A stretch of DNA of 64,000 bases from the NCBI RefSeq assembly GCF_012849375.1, contig NZ_CP051684.1, forward strand, positions 5,642,001-5,706,000, read 5' to 3'. The stretch's first letter is position 1. Each line of letters opens with the position of its first letter. Source of the DNA: Duganella dendranthematis (GTDB lineage: Bacteria; Pseudomonadota; Gammaproteobacteria; Burkholderiales; Burkholderiaceae_D). Below the pieces are notes generated by a model. That model had not been told where the DNA came from. It was given only the letters and a program-made list of their open reading frames with translations, and ran no database searches. The position numbers were made by a program, and so were the translations under genes. This document shows positions 31,513 through 41,357 of the stretch, piece after piece.

Positions 31513-31528
31513 TATCTGAGGGGGGAGA

Positions 31529-32122
31529 ATGACCATCGACAATCCATCGCGCCGCATGCTGATGACCGCCATGGCGGCGTTGCCGATCGGCGAGACCGTA
31601 GCCGCCATCGATGCCGAGGGGGACGGCGCGACCGCCACGGGCCGCCCGCGCGCATTGGTGGCGTTCCTATCGCGCTCGGGCAACACACGGGTGCTGGCGG
31701 GGGTGATCCACCGTGCAGAGCCTTCAGACCTGTACGAGATTCGCACCGTGCGCGCCTATCCGGACGACTATTTTCAGACTGTCGAGCAGGCCCGGCAGGA
31801 GCGCGACGAGGGCCACCTGCCGGCCTTGCGCGACGGGCCACCCAACATAGCGCATTACGACAAGGTGTACCTCGGCTTTCCCATCTGGGGCGAAACCCTG
31901 CCGCCGCCGGTGCGCAGCTTTCTGTCGCAGATTGACCTGCGTGGCAAGACGGTGGTGCCGTTCATCACCCACGGCGGCTACGGTGCCGGGAAGAGCGCTG
32001 CCGACCTGGCCAAACGTGCGAAAGGTGCCATGCTAAAACCGCCATTGGTAATGGAGGCCGACCAGGAGCGCCGCACCACCACCGAGGTATTGCAGTGGTT
32101 GGGAAAACCAGTGCCGCGCTAA
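31529..32122 (+). CDS. Flavodoxin-like protein with Tat-like leader
   Basis: The 197-residue protein has an N-terminal SRRMLMTAMAALPIG leader, then a flavodoxin fold. The FMN phosphate loop is ALVAFLSRSGNTRVLAGVI; later FMN-contact segments are GFPIWGETLPPPVRSFL and FITHGGYGAGKSA. It follows the third reductase by 16 bases and probably serves the same redox system. GAGGGGGGAGA lies just before the ATG. Confidence 0.88.
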   Translation: MTIDNPSRRMLMTAMAALPIGETVAAIDAEGDGATATGRPRALVAFLSRSGNTRVLAGVIHRAEPSDLYEIRTVRAYPDDYFQTVEQARQERDEGHLPALRDGPPNIAHYDKVYLGFPIWGETLPPPVRSFLSQIDLRGKTVVPFITHGGYGAGKSAADLAKRAKGAMLKPPLVMEADQERRTTTEVLQWLGKPVPR

Positions 32123-32134
32123 TCTGGCTGACAG

Positions 32135-32161
32135 CGTTTTCGCCCCACAAAACGGAAAACG
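32135..32161. terminator. Possible bidirectional terminator hairpin
   Basis: CGTTTTC and GAAAACG form a perfect 7-bp stem with a 13-base loop between two convergent genes (stops at 32122 and 32179). No long T tract follows. Confidence 0.3.
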
Positions 32162-32178
32162 GGGTTGAGCTTGCTGCC

Positions 32179-33075
32179 TCAGGACTTTTGATACCGTACG
32201 GCGTCAAGAAATAGGGCGAACGCCGCCGAGGGATGTCGTCGGCTCGGATAGTAGAGCCGGTAGCCGGGATAGGCTGGACACCACGCATCGAGCACCCGTA
32301 CCAGCCGCCCGGACGACAGGTGCGCCGTGACCTGGTCTTCCGGCACATACGCCAAGCCCAGGCCATCAAGGGCTGATAGAACCCGCATGGTCAGATTGTT
32401 GACCACCATTTGTCCGTCCACCTTGACCTTCACTTCCCGGCCATCTTTTTCAAATTCCCAGGTAAAGATCGAACCGTGCGTGGGCAGGCGCATATTAATG
32501 CAATTGTGATGGGTCAGGTCGGCTGGGGTCTGGGGCGCCGGATGCTGCTCAAAATACGCCGGTGACCCCACCACGGCCCAGCGCAAATCCGGACCTATCC
32601 GCACCGCGATCATGTCTTTGTCGACTTGATCGCCCAGACGCACGCCGGCGTCGAAACGCTCGGCGACGATGTCCGCCATGCGGTTCTCCGCATGGATTTC
32701 CACCCGAATGTCTGGATATAGCGGAAGCAACTTGTTCAATGCCGGCTGCAACACGCTCAGCGCAGCGTGCTCGCCCGCACTCACCCGGATCGTGCCCGCT
32801 GGCAATAACCGACGTTCGCTAAGAGCCGCCAACTCGGTCTCGATTTCCTCACAGCGCGGGGCAATGCTTGTCATGATTTGCCGCCCCGCTTCGGTAGGAG
32901 AGACGCTGCGCGTTGTACGGACCAACAGCGGTATCCCAAGGCGCTGCTCAAGGCCGCGCACGGTCTGGCTCAGTGCGGATTGCGATACCCCGAGCTTGGC
33001 TGCCGCTTTCGTGAAGCTGCCTTCGCGCGCGACAGCGATGAACGCAAGGATGTCATTGAAATTGGTAAGTGCCAT
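32179..33075 (-). CDS. LysR-family transcriptional regulator
   Basis: The 298-residue protein has the LysR HTH (FIAVAREGSFTKAAAKLGVSQSALSQTVRGLEQRLG) and a typical effector domain ending FALFLDAVRYQKS. It sits between the AKR/flavodoxin block (convergent) and the paoABC operon (divergent). I infer that it controls one or both. Two inverted repeats with T-N11-A spacing (28533-28553 and 33250-33264) are candidate sites. Confidence 0.93.
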   Translation of the reverse strand: MALTNFNDILAFIAVAREGSFTKAAAKLGVSQSALSQTVRGLEQRLGIPLLVRTTRSVSPTEAGRQIMTSIAPRCEEIETELAALSERRLLPAGTIRVSAGEHAALSVLQPALNKLLPLYPDIRVEIHAENRMADIVAERFDAGVRLGDQVDKDMIAVRIGPDLRWAVVGSPAYFEQHPAPQTPADLTHHNCINMRLPTHGSIFTWEFEKDGREVKVKVDGQMVVNNLTMRVLSALDGLGLAYVPEDQVTAHLSSGRLVRVLDAWCPAYPGYRLYYPSRRHPSAAFALFLDAVRYQKS

Positions 33076-33418
33076 TGAGATTGAGCTGACGTGCGGCGGA
33101 ATGAATGGTAGCGGTTACTCTAACACGAGGGGGGGCGGTAATCGTTTGCCGCTCGCCGCAGGCTGCCGCCCATGCGCCTGTCAACTAACGGCAGGACAAG
33201 CGCGCCGGCGGCGGCCGCTTGGCATGATGGCGCTCATGACTGTTGATTGATAAGGTGTGCTTATAAAGCCATGCGCATTTTCGCCCTAGCCGCACAATAG
33301 CACACCGACTACATTGGAACTCTTGCAGCTGACCGAACGTGTTGACCTTGAGGCCGCGAGGCGCGCACACACCGCGCTCGATCAACAACCACCCGCCCAC
33401 CAATAAAGGAAGCGACGT
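33076..33418. other. Divergent regulatory spacer between LysR gene and paoA
   Basis: This 343-base stretch holds no credible gene. It contains a LysR-box-like inverted repeat at 33250-33264 and the paoA ribosome-binding site (AGGA eight bases before 33419). Confidence 0.6.
33250..33264. promoter_or_regulatory. LysR-box-like inverted repeat
   Basis: ATAAG and CTTAT around GTGTG form a perfect 5-bp inverted repeat fitting T-N11-A. It lies 154 bases before paoA and 174 bases before the lysR start. Confidence 0.4.
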
Positions 33419-34063
33419 ATGGATCATCTCAGCGAACTCAAGCTCACCCGGCGAGATGTACTGAAAGCCGGCGCCACTTCCGCCACCGCCGCCGTGGTAC
33501 CGTCGCTGGTCGCTGCCAAGCCGCCCACAGTTGCGACGGCCGCTCCACGGGTGCTGACCCGGGTGGCACTCACGATTAATGGGCAGCGCCACCATCTGGA
33601 GGTGGACACCCGCACGTCCTTGCTCGACGTGTTGCGCGAAAACCTGCACTTGACAGGCACCAAGAAGGGCTGTGACCATGGTCAGTGCGGCGCGTGTACG
33701 ATCATGCTCGACGGCGCCCGCATCAATTCCTGCCTGACGTTGGCTGTCATGCACGAAGGCGCTACGATCACCACGATCGAGGGTCTCGGCACGCCCGACA
33801 AGTTGCACCCGATGCAGGCCGCATTCATCAAGCACGATGGCTACCCGTGCGGCTACTGCACCCCGGGCCAGATCTGCTCCGCCGTGGCGGTGCTCGAAGA
33901 AATTAAGCAGGGGATTCCGAGCCATGTCAGCGGCAGCCTGACCACGCGCCCACTCCTATCGGCCGAGGAAATCCGCGAGCGCATGAGCGGCAATATCTGT
34001 CGCTGCGGCGCGTACTCAAACATCCTCGACGCCATCATCGAAGTCGCCGGAGGTCCGGCATGA
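33419..34063 (+). CDS. paoA: Aldehyde oxidoreductase iron-sulfur subunit (Tat-exported)
   Basis: This is the two-[2Fe-2S] subunit of a periplasmic xanthine-oxidase-family aldehyde oxidoreductase. The 214 residues start with a twin-arginine leader ([17 protein letters not shown]). The plant-type cluster motif [15 protein letters not shown] and the second cluster motifs [12 protein letters not shown] and CRCGAYSNI follow. Its stop overlaps the start of paoB (ATGA at 34060-34063). The complex oxidises aromatic aldehydes in E. coli; the substrate here is not known. Confidence 0.92.
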   Translation: MDHLSELKLTRRDVLKAGATSATAAVVPSLVAAKPPTVATAAPRVLTRVALTINGQRHHLEVDTRTSLLDVLRENLHLTGTKKGCDHGQCGACTIMLDGARINSCLTLAVMHEGATITTIEGLGTPDKLHPMQAAFIKHDGYPCGYCTPGQICSAVAVLEEIKQGIPSHVSGSLTTRPLLSAEEIRERMSGNICRCGAYSNILDAIIEVAGGPA

Positions 34064-35019
34064 AAGCCTTTACATACGAACGCGCCACCACGACGGAAGC
34101 GGCGGCCGACGCCTTCGCGCGCACTCCTGGCGCGCAGTTCATCGCCGGTGGTACCAACCTGCTCGACCTGATGAAGCTGGAGATCGAAACGCCGGGCCAC
34201 TTGATCGATGTCAACGGCATAGGCTTCGACAAGATCGAATCCACGCAAGAGGGCGGATTGCGCATCGGCGCGCTGGTGCGTAATACCCACCTGGCGGCCG
34301 ATGAACGCGTCCGAAGAGATTACGGCGTACTGTCGCGCGCGCTATTGTCTGGAGCATCCGGCCAGTTGCGCAATAAGGCGACCACGGCCGGCAACCTGTT
34401 GCAGCGCACCCGCTGCGCGTACTTTTATGACACCAACCAGCCGTGCAACAAGCGCGTCCCGGGTAGCGGTTGTTCGGCGATCGGAGGGGTCAATCGCCAG
34501 CATGCGGTGATCGGCTCCAGCGGGGCCTGTATCGCCACGCATCCGAGCGACATGGCCGTGGCCATGCGTCTGCTGGATGCCAGCGTGGAAACCGTGCGCT
34601 CAAGCGGGGCCCAACGCGTTATACCGATTGCCGACTTCCATCGGCTGCCGGGCGATACGCCGCACCGCGACACGGTGCTGGAACCCGGCGAGCTAATCAC
34701 CGCAGTGGTATTGCCCGCGCCCTTACGCGGCCTGCACATCTACCGCAAAGTGCGCGACCGCGCTTCCTATGCGTTCGCGCTAGTGTCGGTGGCCGCGGTT
34801 ATCCAGCCGGACGGCACCGGCCGAGTGGCCGTTGGTGGCGTGGCGCACAAGCCCTGGCGCGTCGAGGCGGCGGATGCACGACTGCCGCAGGGAGCTGCGG
34901 CAGTGGCCGCCACCCTGCTGGCCGGCGCCAAACCGACCGAGCAAAACGCTTTCAAAGTCACATTGGTCGAGCGTACCTTAAGCGCAGTATTGGCAGAAGC
35001 GAAGAAGGGCGGCGCATGA
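34060..35019 (+). CDS. paoB: Aldehyde oxidoreductase FAD-binding subunit
   Basis: The 319-residue FAD subunit has the FAD loops [11 protein letters not shown] and the [16 protein letters not shown] block. A cysteine cluster (RCAYF, QPCNK, GSGCSAI) corresponds to the extra [4Fe-4S] site found in PaoB. It overlaps paoA by four bases. Its TGA overlaps a start codon of a 48-residue remnant rather than paoC itself. Confidence 0.92.
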   Translation: MKAFTYERATTTEAAADAFARTPGAQFIAGGTNLLDLMKLEIETPGHLIDVNGIGFDKIESTQEGGLRIGALVRNTHLAADERVRRDYGVLSRALLSGASGQLRNKATTAGNLLQRTRCAYFYDTNQPCNKRVPGSGCSAIGGVNRQHAVIGSSGACIATHPSDMAVAMRLLDASVETVRSSGAQRVIPIADFHRLPGDTPHRDTVLEPGELITAVVLPAPLRGLHIYRKVRDRASYAFALVSVAAVIQPDGTGRVAVGGVAHKPWRVEAADARLPQGAAAVAATLLAGAKPTEQNAFKVTLVERTLSAVLAEAKKGGA

Positions 35020-35162
35020 CATTTATTGCAGGCGCCAACACCCATCCCGTCGGCCAACTGGATGCAGCGGCCAACGCTATCCGCAACGCCCGGGTCGGAT
35101 TCTTGCAGGACAATCCGCTCACGCTCGATAAACTGCCGTCCCAACTGTCAAGCCAAGGCTAA
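35016..35162 (+). pseudogene. 48-residue remnant resembling the PaoC C-terminus
   Basis: An open frame begins with ATG overlapping the paoB stop (ATGA) and encodes 48 residues. Its end, ANAIRNARVGFLQDNPLTLD plus KLPSQL, resembles the last 30 residues of PaoC downstream (SNALYNATGVRVRDYPITLD plus KLLMQL). I read it as the tail of an older or duplicated molybdopterin subunit left behind by deletion. It could still be translated by coupling. Confidence 0.6.
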
Positions 35163-35164
35163 CC

Positions 35165-37357
35165 ATGAAATTCGACACCCCTGCCATACGCAACCCGATC
35201 GACCGCTTGAAAGTGGTCGGCAAGGCCACCACGCGCATCGATGGCCCGCGCAAAACGACCGGCACGGCGCCTTACGCCTATGAGCAACACGACGCGGCAA
35301 AGGGCGCTGCCTACGGTTACGTGTTAGGCGCCAGCATCGCCAAGGGTCGCATCGCGGGCATTGATCTGACCGTAGCCCGCGCTGCGCCCGGCGTGCTGGC
35401 AATAATCACAGCCGAGGATGCGGGCCGGCTGGACGTTGGCGGTTTCTACGTGGCACGCGCGTTAGCGGGCCCAGAAGTGGCGCACTATCACCAGGCAGTA
35501 GCGCTCGTGGTGGCAGAAACGTTCGAACAGGCGCGTGCGGCTGCCGCTCTGCTTCGGCCGCGCTACACTGCCACGGAGGGCGCCTTCGACCTGCACGTGG
35601 AAAAGGATAAACTGCCCACGGTGAAGCCGGACCCTAAATTATCGTCGTCCGTGGGAGATTTCGACGGCGCCTTTGCGCAGGCGGAAATAACTGTCGACGC
35701 GACGTACACCACACCGGACCAGTCACACGCAATGTTGGAACCACACGCGACAATCGCGATGTGGAACGGCGATAAACTTACCCTGCACACGGCGATTCAG
35801 CTGGTGAGCTGGGGTGTGCGCGACATTGCAAAGATCCTCGGCATTCCCAAGAAAAACGTACGTATCGTGGCCCCATACATCGGCGGCGGCTTTGGTGGCA
35901 AAGGTTCCATCCTTAGTGACGCAGTGCTTGCCGCGCTGGCGGCCAGGCGTATCGGACGGCCGGTGAAGGTGACCTTGCAGCGCCCACTCATGTTCAATAA
36001 CACTACTCACCGGGCTGCCACCATCCAGCGCATCCGTCTGGGCGCCACTCGCGCAGGCAAGTTGACGGCCATTGGCCATGAAAGCTGGTCGGGTAACCTA
36101 GGTGACCGGCCCGAGACGTCCACTGCGCCCACTCGTCTGCTCTATGCGGGCGCCAACCGCATGACGCGGTTGCAGGTCGCACATCTGGACCTCCCCGAAG
36201 CTAGTGCGATGCGTGCTCCAGGGGAAATGCCGGGCATGATGGCGCTGGAAATCGCCATGGACGAACTGGCTGAAAAACTGGGCATGGACCCCGTCGCCTT
36301 GCGAGTGCTGAACGACACGCAGGTCGATCCAGAGTCTCCCGATAAGCCGTACTCGCAGCGCCAACTGGTGGCGTGCCTGGAGCGCGGGGCTGAACATTTC
36401 GGCTGGAACCTGCGCAGCGTGAAGCCGGCCAGCCGGCGTGAAGGGCGCTGGCTTATCGGCTTGGGCACAGCCTCGGCCATTCGCGGCGCCCCGGTGGTCA
36501 AATCGGCTGCGCGGGTGCGCTTAAGCAAGAGCGGCAATCTCACAGTAGAAACCGACATGACCGACATCGGTACCGGCACTTACACCATCTTGGCCCAAAC
36601 GGCAGCTGAGATGCTGGGCGTGGAATTGAGCAAAGTGACTGTGCTACTGGGTGATTCACGCTTCCCGCAGGGCGCTGGTTCGGGCGGCCAGTTCGGTGCG
36701 GCCTCATCGACAGCAGGGGTGTACGCGGCGTGTGTCAAATTGCGCGAACAAGTGGCGGCCAGATTAGGCCTGTCAGGTGTCGATATCGAATTCGCCAATG
36801 GCCGCGTGCGCGCTGGCGGCAATAGTCGGCCGCTGACGGACGCGGTAGCGGCCGGCGAACTGGTGGGCGAAGATGCGATGGAGTATGGAGACCTGTCCAA
36901 AAAGTACGCTCAACAAACCTTTGGCGCGCACTTCGTGGAAGTGGCGGTGGACGCCGACACGGGCGAGATCCGCATCCGTCGCATGCTGGCAGTATGCGCT
37001 GCAGGGCGTATCCTCAACCCGATGGCGGCCCGTAGCCAAATTATCGGTTCGATGACCATGGGCGCCGGTGCGGCGTTGATGGAAGACCTCGTGGTGGACA
37101 AGCGCGCGGGCTTTTTTGTCAATCACGACCTGGCCGGATACGAGGTGCCGGTTCATGCCGACATCCCGCATCAGGAGGTCATATTCCTCGACGAGGTAGA
37201 CGCTACGGCCGGACCGCTCAAGGCGAAAGGAGTAGGGGAGTTGGGTATAACTGGTGTACCGGCGGCCATTTCCAATGCATTATATAACGCCACGGGCGTG
37301 CGCGTGCGCGATTACCCCATCACGCTGGATAAGTTATTGATGCAACTGCCAGCCTGA
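35165..37357 (+). CDS. paoC: Aldehyde oxidoreductase molybdenum-binding subunit
   Basis: The 730-residue catalytic subunit binds molybdenum cytosine dinucleotide. Motifs are IGGGFGGKGSILSD, SAMRAPGEMPGM, and the catalytic-glutamate region KAKGVGELGITGVPAAISNA near the C-terminus. With PaoA and PaoB it forms the heterotrimer. The dedicated chaperone gene paoD is not found in the window. Two bases separate it from the preceding remnant. The codon use is slightly more relaxed than in the core genes further left. Confidence 0.94.
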   Translation: MKFDTPAIRNPIDRLKVVGKATTRIDGPRKTTGTAPYAYEQHDAAKGAAYGYVLGASIAKGRIAGIDLTVARAAPGVLAIITAEDAGRLDVGGFYVARALAGPEVAHYHQAVALVVAETFEQARAAAALLRPRYTATEGAFDLHVEKDKLPTVKPDPKLSSSVGDFDGAFAQAEITVDATYTTPDQSHAMLEPHATIAMWNGDKLTLHTAIQLVSWGVRDIAKILGIPKKNVRIVAPYIGGGFGGKGSILSDAVLAALAARRIGRPVKVTLQRPLMFNNTTHRAATIQRIRLGATRAGKLTAIGHESWSGNLGDRPETSTAPTRLLYAGANRMTRLQVAHLDLPEASAMRAPGEMPGMMALEIAMDELAEKLGMDPVALRVLNDTQVDPESPDKPYSQRQLVACLERGAEHFGWNLRSVKPASRREGRWLIGLGTASAIRGAPVVKSAARVRLSKSGNLTVETDMTDIGTGTYTILAQTAAEMLGVELSKVTVLLGDSRFPQGAGSGGQFGAASSTAGVYAACVKLREQVAARLGLSGVDIEFANGRVRAGGNSRPLTDAVAAGELVGEDAMEYGDLSKKYAQQTFGAHFVEVAVDADTGEIRIRRMLAVCAAGRILNPMAARSQIIGSMTMGAGAALMEDLVVDKRAGFFVNHDLAGYEVPVHADIPHQEVIFLDEVDATAGPLKAKGVGELGITGVPAAISNALYNATGVRVRDYPITLDKLLMQLPA

Positions 37358-37845
37358 TAACTCCCCGACCTAAAGATTAGTACGTCCCTCACGCCTTGGG
37401 TCGTCTGGTTTTCATAGGGAAACGGTCTTAAGCTCAGTTACACCGTACGAACTTTTCTGTCGATCATTGAAAATGAGGTTGGTCGCGAGCGGTAACGAAA
37501 TTCATACCGGAAGCGGGTCAAAAAATCTCGACTCAATGATTTAGACAGACGTCGGATGTGACCAGTGGGGCGCCCAAGATATCGTCAACACAGTGGAAAT
37601 AGGCCACCTCGTAGGTATCTGCTAACCATTGATCGAAGCTCGATAGCTAAATTTCGCCCAGGATGGGAGCGCTGACACAGGATAACGAAAGCATAGGTGA
37701 GAATTCGTGAATTTTCAAATAAGCAAGAATGCTATCCTTATTCGCGTGGCCACGTGATGGCTAAGCTCAACTCAAATTTTCGGATAAGGAAATGGTAAAA
37801 CCTCAGTTCGACTCAAAGCAGTTGCACGCATTCATGAGCAACTAC
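37358..37845. other. Gene-free stretch between paoC and IS21 fragment
   Basis: About 490 bases with no credible reading frame and lower GC than the flanking operon. It marks the likely left border of the accessory region. No attachment-site repeat could be recognised by eye. Confidence 0.5.
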
Positions 37846-38252
37846 TGTTGATTTGCACGGAAACTTGACCCACTTTACCCAGTAATTTGCAACTGAATCT
37901 GACCCACGGTTAAGACACAATCCTGCTCAACAAGTTGAGTGGGGAATTGGAGTGATCGACGTGGCACTACTAAGCATTATTCGACGCTGGCATATCCGTG
38001 ACCAGTTCCCCCTTCGAGAGATAGCCCGACGCCTGCGCATCTCTAGAAACACTGTCCCGCGCTATCTGCGCGCGGAAATAACCGAGCCGGCCTACGCCGT
38101 GCGGCGCTCACGCAGCGCGATCGACAAATATGCGTTCCAACTTTCAGCCATGCTCAAGACCGAGGCAGCTCGTTCTAGGAAGCAGCGACGCACCTTAAAG
38201 CAGATCCACGAGGACCTAAGGGAATTGGGTTTTGAATGGTCTTACGACAGGG
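37846..38252 (+). mobile_element. IS21-family element, left-end fragment
   Basis: The fragment begins TGTTGATTTGCACGG. It carries two imperfect direct repeats 34 bases apart (37851-37873 and 37885-37907, both ending TGACCCAC), the multiple terminal sites typical of IS21. An istA start follows. The rest of the element, including istB and the right end, is missing; an IS3-family element begins at 38253. Confidence 0.72.
37952..38252 (+). pseudogene. istA: IstA transposase fragment (IS21 family)
   Basis: A GTG-started frame gives about 100 residues of IstA: an HTH region (IIRRWHIRDQFPLREIARRL, ISRNTVPRYLRAE) and LKQIHEDLRELGFEWSYDRV. IstA is normally about 400-500 residues with a DDE domain, which is absent. 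The frame runs into the IS3 element and picks up a foreign tail. Confidence 0.8.
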
Positions 38253-38270
38253 TGAATTGCCACGAGTGTG

Positions 38271-39181
38271 CTAGACACCCGCTAGCCGTTCAAAATGCCT
38301 TCGCTCATACTCTGCTGGCGAAAGCCTGTCATTAAATCCGTGACGTCGCTTCGGATTGTAGAACATCTCGATATAGTCGAAGATATCCTGCCTTGCATCG
38401 TCCCTGGTTGCATAGGTCTTGCGCTTGATACGCTCGCGCTTCAGAAGCTGAAAGAAGCTTTCAGCGACCGCATTGTCGTGACAGTTTCCGCGCCGGCTCA
38501 TGCTGGGCTCCAGCCGATGCGCCGTCAAAAAATCGCGCCAGTCCTTGCTGGTGAACTGCGAGCCCTGATCCGAATGAACCATTACAGGATCGGCCGGTTT
38601 GCGTCGCCAAACCGCCATCAGCAGCGCATTCATCGCCAGCTCCGTGTCAATCCGTGAACTCATCGACCACCCCGATAACCTGGCGCGAAAACAAGTCGAG
38701 TACAACAGCCAGGTATAGCCAGCCTTCATGGGTTCGGATGTAAGTTATGTCGGTCACCCAGACCCGGTTTGGCTCAAGCACGTCAAATTGCCGCTGCAGA
38801 TGATTCGGCGCTACCACCGATGGCACGCCGCCGCCTTTCCACTTGCGCTTGCCATATCCGGTCTGCGAGCGCAGGCCCGCTGAGCGCATGATGCGGTGAA
38901 CGCGATTGATGCCGCATCGCTCTCCGAGGTCGCGCAGGTCGTCGGATACCTTGTGATAGCCGTAGACCGCACCGCTTTCTAGCCACGACTGCTTTATGTG
39001 ACCAAGCAGGCGCTTGTCTTCCTTGGCCCGCTTGCTCTCAGGCTGGACGCACCACGCATAAAAACCGCTGGGATGAACTCCCATCATCTGGCACAAGCGC
39101 CGCACCGGAAATTCGTCCTGTACTTCTTGAATGAAGGCGTACCTTACCCGGACGTCTTGGCAAAGTACACCGCGGCCTTTT
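38271..39181 (-). pseudogene. IS3-family transposase OrfB, broken by one extra base
   Basis: OrfB carries the rve/DDE integrase core. [20 protein letters not shown] holds the first Asp, VMVHSDQGSQFTS the second, and AESFFQLLKRERI the Glu. The frame breaks between VIG and [10 protein letters not shown]: the run of four C at 38670-38673 (G4 on the coding strand) has one base too many. OrfB would be made by programmed -1 frameshifting from orfA at A5G (about 39177-39182). The element is therefore probably not autonomous. Confidence 0.85.
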
Positions 39182-39422
39182 TCAATATGTCGCGCTCCTC
39201 GGTAACGCGCTTCAATTCGGCCTTCAGTCGCCGCATCTCGTCCGACTGGGCGTCCTGAGCTTTGCGCTCGACTTCGGGCACGCCATACCGCTTTGTCCAC
39301 GCATAGATGCTGTGGATACTGACGCCAAGTCGCTCAGCGACCTCGGCCGCTGGGTGTCCGCGCTCAAGAACCTGCTTGACCGCAGCGACCTTAAATTCTT
39401 CCGTGTAACGCTTCCCACTCAT
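39144..39422 (-). CDS. IS3-family transposase OrfA
   Basis: The 92-residue OrfA has a HTH_Tnp_1 domain ([37 protein letters not shown]) and a leucine-zipper-like helix ([20 protein letters not shown]). The AAAAAG slippery site near its end lies where the orfB frame ([11 protein letters not shown]) begins. Confidence 0.9.
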   Translation of the reverse strand: MSGKRYTEEFKVAAVKQVLERGHPAAEVAERLGVSIHSIYAWTKRYGVPEVERKAQDAQSDEMRRLKAELKRVTEERDILKKAAVYFAKTSG

Positions 39423-39454
39423 GATTTCTCCTTTGCCTAAATTATGGCTCAGGA

Positions 39455-39946
39455 GTGTCTACAATAGTCGTGGCGATTCAGTGCCTGAACCACCTAATAT
39501 CCCATTATGCCATCGATAGCGACACTGTCGAACGCGGCGGCGGCGGCGCGGATGTGAGTCGAACCAAGGTCTACTACTGTACTGAGCGCTCGCCGTGGCG
39601 AAATCTGCTAGATGTAGCCAATACTTTCGCGAATGATAGCCGCCACCGACCTTTCGCGTGTTTCACGGAGGCTATCGGCTCCTCCATCAATGCCATGCCG
39701 CAGGCAGCGAGCCTTCTCACGATGATCGCGGCAGCAGTCGTTGCGCTGTCTGCACCACAAATGCTGCGAGTAATGCTAATTCTCCACAAACTGTGCAAGG
39801 AAATCGAAGAAACCATTGATTCTGGTGAGCCGTTTGATGAGCGCCAGGAGCAGCTGCTTGCTACTCAGCGTTATCAGATCGCGCTTGATTCCGGTCGAGC
39901 AGGGGCTGACGAATTCACGTTCCGCGTCCCGATTCCGCCTGGCTAG
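39455..39946 (+). CDS. Hypothetical protein, doubtful
   Basis: An open frame of 163 codons starts inside the IS3 right end, so its first residues cannot be native. The central part has a hydrophobic stretch (SLLTMIAAAVVALSAPQML) followed by a charged helix (LHKLCKEIEETIDSG). No family is recognised and no ribosome-binding site is seen. It may be the tail of a gene cut by the IS insertion, or not a gene. Confidence 0.3.
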   Translation: MSTIVVAIQCLNHLISHYAIDSDTVERGGGGADVSRTKVYYCTERSPWRNLLDVANTFANDSRHRPFACFTEAIGSSINAMPQAASLLTMIAAAVVALSAPQMLRVMLILHKLCKEIEETIDSGEPFDERQEQLLATQRYQIALDSGRAGADEFTFRVPIPPG

Positions 39947-40169
39947 CGCCATTTCGTCTGCGCGAAACGCGGGACGGTGTCGAGTTGACTGTCTACCAAA
40001 TTTGGGCACCGCGCGGCTGCTTTGAGTATTCAGGGAACGATCACTAAGGGATGCTTCGCCGCATACCGCTCCACGGCGTGTTGAAATCAACCAGAATGAG
40101 ACGAGTCGTGCCATGGGACCGTTCTGGTCTCCGTTTTCTAGGTACTACTCGAAAAATTCGTAATCGTTG
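39947..40169. other. Spacer between IS-adjacent frame and Wadjet operon end
   Basis: No supported gene or terminator was found here. Confidence 0.4.
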
Positions 40170-41357
40170 TCATCCCTCTTGTTCGGCGACGAACTTGCCT
40201 TTCGTGAGCTCGTGTGCAATGTCGTTCCAGCCCGTCTCATACGCGTACTTGACCATCCGTTCCACGGTACGCGCTGACGCCGCTCGGCGCAGCGACTCGG
40301 GAACGTCCGCAGGGTGCATCTTCCAAGGCAGCAGAGTATGGCCAACCTCGGCTACACACTGGCTTAGGAGGGAAGCGATCCGGAACCCGCCTTCATCGAC
40401 ATCGCCCCAGTGGTGCACTGGCGTAGAGGCAGGGAGCCCGGAAAGCAGCCGAAGATACATTGCCCGCCAGGCGGGGGAAGGCATCCCTGCGGTGTAGATG
40501 CACAGCACATTGGAGTCATAGTGCTGACGAGCCCAGACATGAAAGGTGGTCTGGTTTTCGATAGTCAGTATTTGGCTGGGCATCGACTCGATACCCAGCA
40601 CTGTCGACGGGGGCAATGCGCAGTAGGGCCGATCCAGGGGGAAGGCGCCTCGCTCTCGACGAACCACTATGTTGCCAGACAAGCGCACGGGCTGTTGTTC
40701 GCGATAGAGGCCGAGTTCGTGCAGTACCTCGGCTTCCGAGCGTGCATCGTCCTCGACGTTGCCTGTCAGTAGAACATCGAGGCAAGGCACCAAGGATTCG
40801 ATGCGTTTGCTGTCTTTGAACAGGCGCGCACTGGCGTCTCGGACCGGTGTCTCCATGGCGCCGAGCGCCACCTGGGCCTGGCAATAGGCGATGACGTCAC
40901 ATGCCATGACCCATTTGGTGACGCCGTCAGGCCCAGTGCCACGAACTTTCTTGAGCCTTTCCCAACTGGATAAGACGTCGTTCAAGACCAAATGCCCAGC
41001 GAGATACGTGGCAAGTGTTTGTCTGGCCGACTGGACCCGTACGGCATGGGGCACCTTACCCAGGATCGAAGCCAGCTTAATGGCGTCAATCAGTTCAATG
41101 CGCTCGATGAGGCCTTGAATGTCACGCCGGGGGCGCACGACCGTGATCGCTCCTTCCGCTTGTGCGAAGGCCATCACCGTCTCGAAGTCTTCTTTTGCCT
41201 TCAGGCTGCGCAACTCGCGGTACTCGGACAGCGAGGAGTCCGTTAGGGTGGGGCGCCGCGTGGCGGCGCCGGCCACATGCTTGTCGGAGGACTTCAGCAG
41301 GCGCTCCAGCGCCTTCCTGGCTAACGGATCCATCTCGGCTTGGTCTTCGCGATTCAT
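40170..41357 (-). CDS. jetD: Wadjet protein JetD (Toprim nuclease)
   Basis: JetD is the DNA-cleaving subunit of the Wadjet anti-plasmid system. The 395-residue protein has an N-terminal DUF3322-like part and a C-terminal Toprim-like DUF2220 part. The catalytic acids are visible as TIENQTTFH (Glu267) and HHWGDVDEGGF (Asp319, Asp321). Its ATG overlaps the jetC stop (ATGA), so it is the last gene of a coupled four-gene operon. Known Wadjet complexes extrude DNA loops and cut small closed circles; that function is inferred here. Confidence 0.92.
   Translation of the reverse strand: MNREDQAEMDPLARKALERLLKSSDKHVAGAATRRPTLTDSSLSEYRELRSLKAKEDFETVMAFAQAEGAITVVRPRRDIQGLIERIELIDAIKLASILGKVPHAVRVQSARQTLATYLAGHLVLNDVLSSWERLKKVRGTGPDGVTKWVMACDVIAYCQAQVALGAMETPVRDASARLFKDSKRIESLVPCLDVLLTGNVEDDARSEAEVLHELGLYREQQPVRLSGNIVVRRERGAFPLDRPYCALPPSTVLGIESMPSQILTIENQTTFHVWARQHYDSNVLCIYTAGMPSPAWRAMYLRLLSGLPASTPVHHWGDVDEGGFRIASLLSQCVAEVGHTLLPWKMHPADVPESLRRAASARTVERMVKYAYETGWNDIAHELTKGKFVAEQEG

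Larger units (their letters stand above)
38253..39480 (-). mobile_element. IS3-family insertion sequence, complete ends, defective orfB
   Basis: The 1228-bp element is bounded by inverted repeats: left TGAATTGCCACGA, right (read inward) TGAATCGCCACGA, with similarity continuing inward to TAGACAC. It carries orfA and orfB on the minus strand. No matching target duplication was found (flanks GGG and GTG), and the IS21 fragment on the left does not resume on the right, so a rearrangement followed insertion. Confidence 0.8.

Noticed and set aside
39776..40114. Minus-strand open frame of 112 codons
   Set aside because: It has no family-like sequence, no ribosome-binding site, and overlaps another doubtful frame; composition looks like a shadow.
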